Shown here: piece by piece, positions 1 to 5,712 of the stretch
Position numbering within the stretch: the first letter of the stretch is position 1
How the letters are laid out: each line of letters opens with the position of its first letter
From: Bacillota bacterium
Lineage (GTDB): Bacteria > Bacillota > Clostridia > Christensenellales > UBA1242
Direction: 5' to 3'
Assembly (NCBI GenBank): GCA_009784555.1
Contig: WRBO01000011.1
Span: 1-57,053, forward strand
Length of the DNA stretch: 57,053 nucleotides
The notes under the pieces: model-generated
Database searches by the model: none
What the model saw: only the letters and a program-made list of their open reading frames with translations
What the model was told of the DNA's origin: nothing
Program-made: the position numbers and the translations under genes

Positions 1-2
1 CT

Positions 3-380
3 CCTGTGGCACCACAACCTATGGCTCCCCAGCCAATGGCACCAAGACCAATGCCTGCACCGCAACCTCCGATGGCTCCGCCGTCGCCTGCCGCGCCACA
101 GTCACCATTTCCACAACCACCGCCACCTCCAATGATGGCTCCGCCAACGCCAACTGCTCCGCCTGTTGCGCCACAGCCTCTGCCTGCACCTGTTCCTCCT
201 CCTGCGCCACCACAACCAATGGCCCCAAGACCAATGCCTGCGCCGCAACCTCCAATGCCTCCACAGTCATCGATGGCTCCGCCGCCAGTTGCTCCGCCAT
301 CACCATTCCCACAATCCCCGTCGATGGCACCACAACCGCCAACGGCTTCTACACCTCCGTCTGGGCCGCCGCAATGGTAA
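3..380 (+). CDS. C-terminal end of a proline-rich protein (partial)
   Basis: The reading frame is open from the left edge, so the start lies outside the window. The visible part is almost only Pro, Ala, Gln, Met and Ser in PxxP-like strings. A segment reading APRPMPAPQPPM occurs twice, about 60 residues apart, and the two DNA copies (about 34-80 and 214-260) differ mainly at third codon positions, so the tail grew by duplication of a unit of about 180 bases. The end is PSGPPQW followed by TAA and a clear terminator. No domain is visible. Proline-rich tails of this kind are usually flexible linkers or docking regions, but the function of the whole protein cannot be judged from this piece. Confidence 0.7.
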   Translation, partial: PVAPQPMAPQPMAPRPMPAPQPPMAPPSPAAPQSPFPQPPPPPMMAPPTPTAPPVAPQPLPAPVPPPAPPQPMAPRPMPAPQPPMPPQSSMAPPPVAPPSPFPQSPSMAPQPPTASTPPSGPPQW

Positions 381-389
381 TGCAACCAA

Positions 390-418
390 AAAAACGAACC
401 GTGTGATGGTTCGTTTTT
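390..418 (+). terminator. Rho-independent terminator after the proline-rich gene
   Basis: The arm AAAAACGAACC (390-400), a seven-base loop and the arm GGTTCGTTTTT (408-418) form a perfect 11-bp hairpin whose 3' arm ends in the U tract. The A/T-rich base means it could also act on the opposite strand, where fabZ ends at 447. Confidence 0.85.
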
Positions 419-446
419 CATTGTAGTTGTGATGTTAGGTAATTGG

Positions 447-899
447 CTAGCCCTTTACCTTTTCGGTGGGTGCCAGGGCAAATGAAAACTCTGCCGCCGC
501 CGCCAACTTGTCCCCGATGAATGTCTTGCCCTCGGCAAATGTAAAGATTCGGTTTTGCCTGGTCATTGTACATTCAAATCGTGCGGTGTCGCCTGGGCGA
601 ACGGGAGAGCGGAACTTGACGTTGTTGAGAGATGTCAAAAATGTCGTGACGTCTTCCGTTTGATTTTCATCGGCAAAAAACACACAGCATGATTGCACCA
701 TCATTTCACATAATATTACCCCTGGAACAACGGGAAAGTCAGGGAAATGGCCGCGCAAAAAAAACTCGTCTCCGCGTACCGTATAATGTGCAATCGCCCG
801 TCTGGTTTCACCGTCATCGACCAATTCCACATCATCGATAAGCAACATGTCATCGCGGTGGGGCAGTAGCTTATGCAATTCCTCTTTTTTGTACTTCAT
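447..899 (-). CDS. fabZ: 3-hydroxyacyl-ACP dehydratase FabZ
   Basis: This 150-residue hot-dog-fold enzyme removes water from 3-hydroxyacyl-ACP in type II fatty acid synthesis, in the cytoplasm. The N-terminal LLPHRDDMLLIDD and the central GHFPDFPVVPGVILCE are family signatures. In the latter His51 and Glu65 are the expected catalytic pair. Length is normal. The ATG at 899 has an AGGAGA ribosome-binding site on the minus strand, and the gene overlaps the end of fabK by 29 bases, so the two are probably co-transcribed and translationally coupled. FabA is the closest alternative, but the sequence is FabZ-like. The product, trans-2-enoyl-ACP, is the substrate of the neighbouring FabK. Confidence 0.92.
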   Translation of the reverse strand: MKYKKEELHKLLPHRDDMLLIDDVELVDDGETRRAIAHYTVRGDEFFLRGHFPDFPVVPGVILCEMMVQSCCVFFADENQTEDVTTFLTSLNNVKFRSPVRPGDTARFECTMTRQNRIFTFAEGKTFIGDKLAAAAEFSFALAPTEKVKG

Positions 900-1809
900 C
901 GAAAATCTCCTCTATTATTTCTTTGCATGTTTGTTCACGCTTTACCATCCCCGCGATTTGACCACAGAGGAAACATCCGCCTTCCTCGTCACCATCTTCT
1001 ACGGCCTTTCGGAATGTGCCCTTTGCCATGTCTTCCAATTCCTCGTTAGAAATGGTTGTATCGTATTCCTTTTGGAAAAAATCACGGCTCATTGTTGTTT
1101 TCAAGCTTCGCACTGGGTGACCCAATCGTTTGCCTGTGACAATTGTGCTGATGTCCTTGGCGTTCAAAACCATTTGTTTGAAATTTGGATGAACCCGACA
1201 TTCGGCGGCGACCAAAAACCGCGTGCCCAATTGTACCGCATCGGCACCAAGCATACGCACGGCCGCAACGCCGCGCCAATCGGCAATTCCACCCGCGGCA
1301 ATGACGGGTATGTCCAAGGCATCAACAACTTGCGGAATTAAACACATCGTCGTGGTTTCACCGACGTGACCGCCTGCCTCCATACCTTCGGCGACGACGG
1401 CGTCGGCACCGCTGCGTTGCATCATTCGGGCCAATGCCACGGATGCGATAACGGGAATGACAATGACGCCTGCCTCTTTCCATTTTTTCATGTATTTGGC
1501 CGGGGAACCCGCACCCGTAGTAACAACCCGCACACCTTCCTCGATAACTATGTCGGCGATTTTGTCGGCATCGGGGTTTACCAACAATACGTTTAACGCG
1601 AATGGTTTCTTTGTTAATTTCTTTGCTTGCTTTACCTGGTCGCGTACCCATTCTGGGGGTGCCATACCCGCACTGATAATCCCTAATCCGCCCGCATTGG
1701 AAACCGCCGCCGCCAATGGCGCATCGGAAATCCATGCCATGGGCCCTTGGAAAATCGGATATTTTATACCCAGCATTTTGCAAATTTTACTATCTTTAAT
1801 CATAATCAT
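871..1809 (-). CDS. fabK: Enoyl-ACP reductase II (FabK-type flavoprotein)
   Basis: This 312-residue TIM-barrel FMN protein of the nitronate monooxygenase superfamily performs the last reduction of each fatty acid elongation cycle. The N-terminal KYPIFQGPMAWISD and the central EGMEAGGHVGETTTM are characteristic of FabK. AAGGIADWRGVAA and LGTRF supply the phosphate-binding part of the barrel. A Cys pair (GGCFLCGQ) sits near the C-terminus. The start is 1809 or the next Met at 1803; I see no strong ribosome-binding site for either. Pairing with fabZ supports FabK over a detoxifying nitronate monooxygenase. FabK-type reductases are common in Bacillota in place of or alongside FabI. Confidence 0.9.
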   Translation of the reverse strand: MIMIKDSKICKMLGIKYPIFQGPMAWISDAPLAAAVSNAGGLGIISAGMAPPEWVRDQVKQAKKLTKKPFALNVLLVNPDADKIADIVIEEGVRVVTTGAGSPAKYMKKWKEAGVIVIPVIASVALARMMQRSGADAVVAEGMEAGGHVGETTTMCLIPQVVDALDIPVIAAGGIADWRGVAAVRMLGADAVQLGTRFLVAAECRVHPNFKQMVLNAKDISTIVTGKRLGHPVRSLKTTMSRDFFQKEYDTTISNEELEDMAKGTFRKAVEDGDEEGGCFLCGQIAGMVKREQTCKEIIEEIFDEVQKRGIA

Positions 1810-1844
1810 ATGCTACCATACATGACTAGGTCATATCAAAGCCT

Positions 1845-1872
1845 TTGCAATATAAAATAGAATAAATATAAA
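1845..1872 (+). promoter_or_regulatory. Possible sigma-A promoter for the YgjV-like gene
   Basis: TTGCAA (1845-1850), a 16-base spacer and TATAAA (1867-1872) lie in the A/T-rich gap between the divergent fabK and the membrane-protein gene. The predicted start near 1879 would give a very short leader holding the TGGAGG site at 1881. Confidence 0.4.
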
Positions 1873-1895
1873 AATAGCTCTGGAGGTTTTTTAAC

Positions 1896-2801
1896 ATGTT
1901 TCTCGGTATGGAGATAAGTGTCGCCTTGCCATGGTTCATCATTGCCCAGGTACTCGGCCTTATCACAATTTTCTTTGATTTTTGGTCTTATCAAATAAAA
2001 GACCAACGAAAGTATTTGCTTGTGTTTTCTATTGGAAGTTTGTTTTGGATGTTGATGTTCATTGCGGTGGGGGCCCAGGTTCCGATAATTTTGGCGGCGG
2101 CCTTTAGTGTATTGCGCGGGATGGTGTTTTGGTGGATTTTTGCAAAAGACACGAAAAAGCGTCGTGTAGGCGGTCGGGTGTTTTTGTACGTTGCCTTGGC
2201 CATTGGATTGGGCGGGGCAATTATCGGCGTCATAAACGCAACGCCAGAAACCCGTTGGTTGCAAATAGTTATGCTGGTAACGGCGTTGTTATTTGTGGTT
2301 GGACAGTATCTGCCGTCCAAACACTATGTTCGTGCGTTTGCAATGCTGTATGCGATTGCCGTGTTGCTGCTTAACACACCTTTGGACACATTTAACCCGA
2401 TGGGCATTTTAATCGAGGTCGCAAAAATCGTATCCATCGTCGTATTCTATGTGTTGTTGGTTCGCAAAGGCTATCTTGTCAAAAAATTAAAAGAGATTAA
2501 ACAAATCATAGCGGACGAGGTCGCAAAAATAACGGCGGACAGCAAAGCCAACGAAGTCGCCACAATCATGCCCCAAGCAAAGTTGGAGCGTATCGTCGCC
2601 AAGATGATTAGATACGAATTGGCGGCGATTGATTACCAGGCCCTTACAAACTTTGATGGAATTGAAAACGAAACGCGTGCGGTGTTGGAAGATATCCAAA
2701 CGGTGGCGGATGTAAAAAATATCTTGGCGACCGCAATACAAATCAAAGCCGAAAAGATGGAACGCCTGCCAAAAGGGGCCAGCATCGAAAAACCGAACTA
2801 G
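1896..2801 (+). CDS. YgjV-like inner membrane protein with a cytoplasmic tail
   Basis: This 301-residue protein has about six or seven hydrophobic segments in its first 190 residues and a charged, mostly helical C-terminal part of about 100 residues. The first helices (FDFWSYQIKDQRKYLL, then SLFWMLMFIAVGA and a helix ending in LRG) resemble the YgjV family, a widespread group of small bacterial membrane proteins of unknown function. The tail starts after LVRKGYLVKKLKEIKQ and is not part of YgjV itself. Start choice: ATG 1896 lies 10 bases after TGGAGG. Function unknown; the family assignment is moderately sure. Confidence 0.6.
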   Translation: MFLGMEISVALPWFIIAQVLGLITIFFDFWSYQIKDQRKYLLVFSIGSLFWMLMFIAVGAQVPIILAAAFSVLRGMVFWWIFAKDTKKRRVGGRVFLYVALAIGLGGAIIGVINATPETRWLQIVMLVTALLFVVGQYLPSKHYVRAFAMLYAIAVLLLNTPLDTFNPMGILIEVAKIVSIVVFYVLLVRKGYLVKKLKEIKQIIADEVAKITADSKANEVATIMPQAKLERIVAKMIRYELAAIDYQALTNFDGIENETRAVLEDIQTVADVKNILATAIQIKAEKMERLPKGASIEKPN

Positions 2802-2810
2802 GGGGCACCA

Positions 2811-2839
2811 TTGACTTTGACCGTGCTAATAACGATAAT
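2811..2839 (+). promoter_or_regulatory. Sigma-A promoter ahead of the flavodoxin region
   Basis: TTGACT (2811-2816), exactly 17 bases, and GATAAT (2834-2839). The predicted transcription start is at or beside the GTG at 2845, five bases after the -10. Confidence 0.5.
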
Positions 2840-2844
2840 ATAAC

Positions 2845-2895
2845 GTGGAAGAAGAATTCTTTGATGTAAATCGGGAATTAGTTGTTATACTCTGA
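2845..2895 (+). CDS. Possible leaderless 16-residue ORF before the flavodoxin gene
   Basis: The ORF starts with GTG at the predicted transcription start and encodes MEEEFFDVNRELVVIL. Its TGA ends one base before the ATG of the flavodoxin gene. If translated, it would couple translation to the next gene by termination and reinitiation. The same DNA also holds an extended -10 (TGTTATACT, ending 2891) that could start a leaderless flavodoxin mRNA directly, so the two readings compete. Supported only by position; it may be spurious. Confidence 0.3.
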   Translation: MEEEFFDVNRELVVIL

Positions 2896-2896
2896 T

Positions 2897-3424
2897 ATGA
2901 AAATTGCAGTAATCTTTGGCACGAAGCACGGAAAAACAAAGCAATATGCGGAATGGATTGCACAAGAGCTAGGTGCCGATTTGCACAACGTCAAAGATAT
3001 AAAGCCAAAAGACATAACCCCATATGATTTTGTCGTTTATGGCGGCGGACTGTATGCGGGCGGTATCCTTGGTGTTAAAATGGTGTCAAAAAATATGCCC
3101 AAAAACCTTGTCGTGTTTACCGTTGGTTTGGCCGACCCGTCAATAACCGATTATTCCGAAATACTTAACAAGAACTTCAATAAAGAACAGTTGGGGCAAA
3201 TAAAGTTTTTTCATTTCAGGGGCGGAGTCGACTACAAGGAATTAAGTATGTTGCACAAAATGATGATGTCTATGGTAAAGAAATCAGCAGAGAAAAAACC
3301 AATAGAAGAACGAACAAGTGACGATATAGCCCTGCTTGAAACATACGGACAAAAAGTCGACTTCCTCGACAAAGAGGTGATTTCGCCACTGGTCAAATAT
3401 GTAATTTGTATCAAATACACATAA
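2897..3424 (+). CDS. Flavodoxin-domain protein (HemG/BilS-like)
   Basis: This 175-residue protein begins MKIAVIFGTKHGKTKQYAEW, the phosphate-binding loop of a flavodoxin fold, followed by DFVVYGGGLYAGGI and NLVVFTVGLADP. It fits the flavodoxin-domain family that includes menaquinone-dependent protoporphyrinogen oxidase and similar FMN reductases. The C-terminal half is Lys/Met-rich and lacks further motifs. I chose ATG 2897 rather than the TTG five codons upstream because the fold starts there and the extended -10 TGTTATACT ends five bases before it, which predicts a leaderless transcript. The substrate is unknown. It ends four bases from the convergent gene at 3429. Confidence 0.75.
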   Translation: MKIAVIFGTKHGKTKQYAEWIAQELGADLHNVKDIKPKDITPYDFVVYGGGLYAGGILGVKMVSKNMPKNLVVFTVGLADPSITDYSEILNKNFNKEQLGQIKFFHFRGGVDYKELSMLHKMMMSMVKKSAEKKPIEERTSDDIALLETYGQKVDFLDKEVISPLVKYVICIKYT

Positions 3425-3428
3425 TGCG

Positions 3429-4100
3429 TTAGTGCGTGCGCTTATCCTTATGCCAGCGAAAGAAAGCAATCGTATACATAACTGCCTCTATGCCTGCGCC
3501 TATTGCAAAAATACTATGTCCATACGATGCACCTTCAACAAAGACTGCCAACATCCAAATTGCAAGCAAGACAAGACTATGAACAATAAAGATAGGGAAT
3601 TGCCATTTTGACACACGATAGGTTAAATATAAACCCGAAAGAAATAATGACAAACTTATTGCATTTAGAATGGCAAGATTGCCATCAAGCAAGAAAAACA
3701 CAACCCATGAAACAATGGCAACAACGATTGCGCCTGCCAAGACAATCGATAATTCACGATTACTTTGCCCACTTTGTATGACTATTTTTTCTACCTTGTG
3801 CGTTCGTTTCCTGTACTTGAAAAGTGCTATTGTGCTTATGATAATGACAACGACCGAAAGAGCAAGTTCGCCATAAAAAAGCATGGCGACACAAAAATAT
3901 ATATATGCTCCATATGCGAGAATATCAAAAATAAGCGCTTGCCATTTTCTGCTGCCATACAAGAAAGACGACCATACAGATAAGACAGTGCTTGACACCG
4001 CAAGCCAATAAATCCAATTTGTCCAGCCACCCATCAACCCTGCAAAAAGTATCAACGCAACGGTTATGATGCTTGCAATTACATACGACCATCTACCCAC
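3429..4100 (-). CDS. Multi-pass membrane protein, PnuC-like
   Basis: This protein of about 223 residues has six or seven hydrophobic helices and short charged loops (KYRKRTHKVEK; a C-terminal RWHKDKRTH). Trp/Tyr-rich helices such as NWIYWLAV and YTIAFFRWHKDKR recall the PnuC family of vitamin B3 nucleoside channels, but I do not see a decisive motif, so this remains a resemblance. The GTG at 4100 follows a perfect extended -10 with a five-base gap and has no ribosome-binding site, which predicts a leaderless mRNA. It is convergent with the flavodoxin gene. Confidence 0.55.
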   Translation of the reverse strand: MGRWSYVIASIITVALILFAGLMGGWTNWIYWLAVSSTVLSVWSSFLYGSRKWQALIFDILAYGAYIYFCVAMLFYGELALSVVVIIISTIALFKYRKRTHKVEKIVIQSGQSNRELSIVLAGAIVVAIVSWVVFFLLDGNLAILNAISLSLFLSGLYLTYRVSKWQFPIFIVHSLVLLAIWMLAVFVEGASYGHSIFAIGAGIEAVMYTIAFFRWHKDKRTH

Positions 4101-4105
4101 AAAAG

Positions 4106-4114
4106 ATTATAGCA
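4106..4114 (-). promoter_or_regulatory. Extended -10 promoter TGCTATAAT
   Basis: Read on the minus strand, TGCTATAAT is followed by CTTTT and then the GTG start at 4100. The transcription start falls on the start codon. No good -35 is seen, as is usual when an extended -10 is present. Confidence 0.65.
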
Positions 4115-4142
4115 TCAATAAACCACAGTTCGACATATTTCT

Positions 4143-4219
4143 TGGTGGGTGTTCACGGACTTGAACCGCGGACCGACCGGTTATGAGCCGGTTGCTCTAA
4201 CCAACTGAGCTAAACACCC
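4143..4219 (-). tRNA. tRNA with CAT anticodon (Met elongator or Ile2)
   Basis: On the minus strand GGGTGTT and AACACCC form a perfect seven-pair acceptor stem, followed by an encoded ACCA end (4143-4146). The D arm reads GCTCAGTTGGTTAGAGC. The anticodon stem is ACCGG/CCGGT with loop CTCATAA, giving anticodon CAT. The T arm carries TTCAAGT. CAT is used by elongator Met tRNA and by Ile2 tRNA, whose C34 is modified by TilS; the sequence alone does not settle which. It does not look like an initiator because its acceptor stem is fully paired. Confidence 0.93.
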
Positions 4220-4276
4220 GTAATAGTGGTTACTTGACCATTTTACATCGTTTTATTATTCCCGTCAATTATCTTA

Positions 4277-4305
4277 TTGACAATGGGATTTTGCGGGCAT
4301 ATAAT
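4277..4305 (+). promoter_or_regulatory. Perfect-consensus sigma-A promoter
   Basis: TTGACA (4277-4282), exactly 17 bases, TATAAT (4300-4305). The predicted start is at 4312, which is the A of an ATG. It is the strongest promoter in the window by consensus and drives the leader of the aspartate operon. Confidence 0.85.
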
Positions 4306-4311
4306 ATCACC

Positions 4312-4419
4312 ATGGACGCAAGCCATATCACAAAAACTTTCGTGGCAACAAATAATAACAATACATTCGGGTTACCGAGTGTATGTTTTCGTGTGGTGGC
4401 AAATAATAATCGCAATTAG
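4312..4419 (+). CDS. Asn-rich leader peptide (35 residues), leaderless
   Basis: The ATG coincides with the predicted transcription start, so no ribosome-binding site is needed. Of the 35 residues eight are Asn: a run of four (codons at 4351-4362), a run of three (4402-4410), and the last residue before TAG. A GTGGCA...AATAATAA direct repeat underlies both runs. The ORF spans the hairpin at 4361-4386 and stops 32 bases before the terminator stem. Downstream are an aspartate-type aminotransferase and PEP carboxylase, which together make aspartate, the precursor of asparagine. Asn codon runs there are what a ribosome-mediated attenuator sensing charged Asn-tRNA would need. That function is inferred; A/T-rich DNA could also produce AAT codons by chance. 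Confidence 0.55.
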   Translation: MDASHITKTFVATNNNNTFGLPSVCFRVVANNNRN

Positions 4420-4497
4420 TTAAATAACACTATCAACGAATAACTTACCTAAACTCTGTAACCCAACTTCACAAAGAACGGGCTACAGAGTTTTTTA
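4361..4497 (+). promoter_or_regulatory. Candidate transcription attenuator of the aspartate operon
   Basis: Three elements compete. Hairpin 1 pairs ATACATTCGG (4361-4370) with CCGAGTGTAT (4375-4384 and adjoining bases). The terminator pairs CTCTGTAACCC (4454-4464) with GGGCTACAGAG (4480-4490). The upstream GGGTTACCGAG (4369-4379) is a near repeat of that terminator 3' arm and can pair with the same CTCTGTAACCC in 10 of 11 positions. So one strand can form either the terminator or an antiterminator, and the antiterminator would also break hairpin 1. This is the logic of a classical attenuator or riboswitch expression platform. Whether the signal is the translating ribosome or a ligand is not known. 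Confidence 0.6.
4452..4496 (+). terminator. Intrinsic terminator before the aminotransferase gene
   Basis: AACTCTGTA (4452-4460) pairs perfectly with TACAGAGTT (4484-4492), extended inward by CCC/GGG, and runs into TTTTTT. It lies between the strong promoter at 4277-4305 and the gene at 4567, so it must be read through for that promoter to express the operon. Confidence 0.8.
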
Positions 4498-4566
4498 AGG
4501 CGGTAAGGACAATTTCATAGGCGGGCTTGCGCACGTGCACATAAAATAATCAAGGAGAAATTCATC

Positions 4567-5712
4567 ATGTTTATATCAAAAAGGGTAAAGGACGTCGCAC
4601 ACAGTATTCCATTTTTCATAAGTGAACAGGCGGCAAAGCTGCGGGCAGAGGGGCGGGACATCTCGCTCTTTGGTGCGGGCGAAACGGGGTTTGAAACACC
4701 CGAATATGTAAAGACGGCGGCAAAGGTGGCAATAGATGCGGGCCACACAAAATACACCGCGATTGCGGGGATATTACCGTTGCGCGAAGCCATTTGTAAA
4801 AAACTGCGCGAAGACAACGGTTTGGAATACACCCCCGACCAAATTGTTGTGTCAAACGGTGCAAAACAAAGTCTTTGGAACATCCTCTACAGTGTCGTCA
4901 ACGAAGGGGACGAAGTCATCGTGATAAAGCCATATTGGCTGACCTATGCCGAGCTAGTTCGCTTGGCTGGCGGGGTTGTGGTAGAGGTTTCGGACACCAA
5001 AGAAATAAAGGCGGCTATAACCGAAAAAACCCGCGTAATCATGTTATGTACCCCAAACAACCCGGATGGAAAGGTAATTCACGAACGGGAACTGCGCGCC
5101 CTGGCAAAAGATTTGGTGGGGTCGGGAATTTGGCTCATCAGTGACGAGATGTACGAAAAACTTATCTATGGCAAAACAAAACACTTTTCAATTGCCCGGG
5201 TTTACGACAAAACAATCACGGTGGGCGGCGTGTCAAAATCAATCGCGATGACCGGGTGGCGTGTTGGATGGACGGCGTGTTGCGCCGAATTTGCGGCAAC
5301 CATGACACGGTTCCAAAGCCACACAACCTGCAGCATCTGTACAATCTCGCAATACGCCGCGCTAGAGGCTCTGTCCAACAAAACCGAGCATGACAAATTC
5401 GTGTCAATGGTTCGCCAATCATTCCAAGAACGCAGGGATTACGTTGTCAAACGATTGCACGGAATAGCTGGGGTCAAATTCCAAGAACCCGAGGGCGCGT
5501 TTTATGCCCTGGTGGATGTAAGTAAATTTGGCGAAGCGTTCGAGATAACGCAACAGTTATTGCAAGAGGCCGATGTCGCCGCCGTTCCGTGCGAAACATT
5601 CGGCGCACCTGGGCACATTCGTTTAAGTTACGCGCAACCAATGGAGGCACTTGAAAAGGGTCTGGACAGAATCGAAGGGTTTTTTGCCCGCAAAATAAAA
5701 GAGGTGAAGTAA
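4567..5712 (+). CDS. PLP-dependent aspartate-type aminotransferase (class I/II)
   Basis: This 381-residue fold-type I aminotransferase has the complete motif set: CTPNNPDGKV around Asn165, ISDEMYE with Asp193, and GGVSKSIAMTGWRVGW, where Lys224 is the PLP lysine and Arg232 contacts the phosphate. HIRLSYA near the C-terminus holds the substrate-carboxylate arginine. In the family this fits aspartate aminotransferase, transferring the amino group from glutamate to oxaloacetate. ATG 4567 follows AAGGAG. The stop overlaps the start of ppc (TAATG), so the two are one operon: PEP carboxylase makes oxaloacetate and this enzyme converts it to aspartate. An aromatic or other aminotransferase is possible from sequence alone; the neighbour favours aspartate. 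Confidence 0.85.
   Translation: MFISKRVKDVAHSIPFFISEQAAKLRAEGRDISLFGAGETGFETPEYVKTAAKVAIDAGHTKYTAIAGILPLREAICKKLREDNGLEYTPDQIVVSNGAKQSLWNILYSVVNEGDEVIVIKPYWLTYAELVRLAGGVVVEVSDTKEIKAAITEKTRVIMLCTPNNPDGKVIHERELRALAKDLVGSGIWLISDEMYEKLIYGKTKHFSIARVYDKTITVGGVSKSIAMTGWRVGWTACCAEFAATMTRFQSHTTCSICTISQYAALEALSNKTEHDKFVSMVRQSFQERRDYVVKRLHGIAGVKFQEPEGAFYALVDVSKFGEAFEITQQLLQEADVAAVPCETFGAPGHIRLSYAQPMEALEKGLDRIEGFFARKIKEVK

Noticed and set aside
6-426. Other open frames on both strands through the proline-rich coding region
   Set aside because: They are shadows of the repeated C-rich codons; only the proline frame continues cleanly to a stop before the terminator.
4234-4311. An in-frame ATG at 4234 that would extend the Asn-rich ORF to 61 residues
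   Set aside because: It lies upstream of the perfect promoter; the transcript should begin at 4312.
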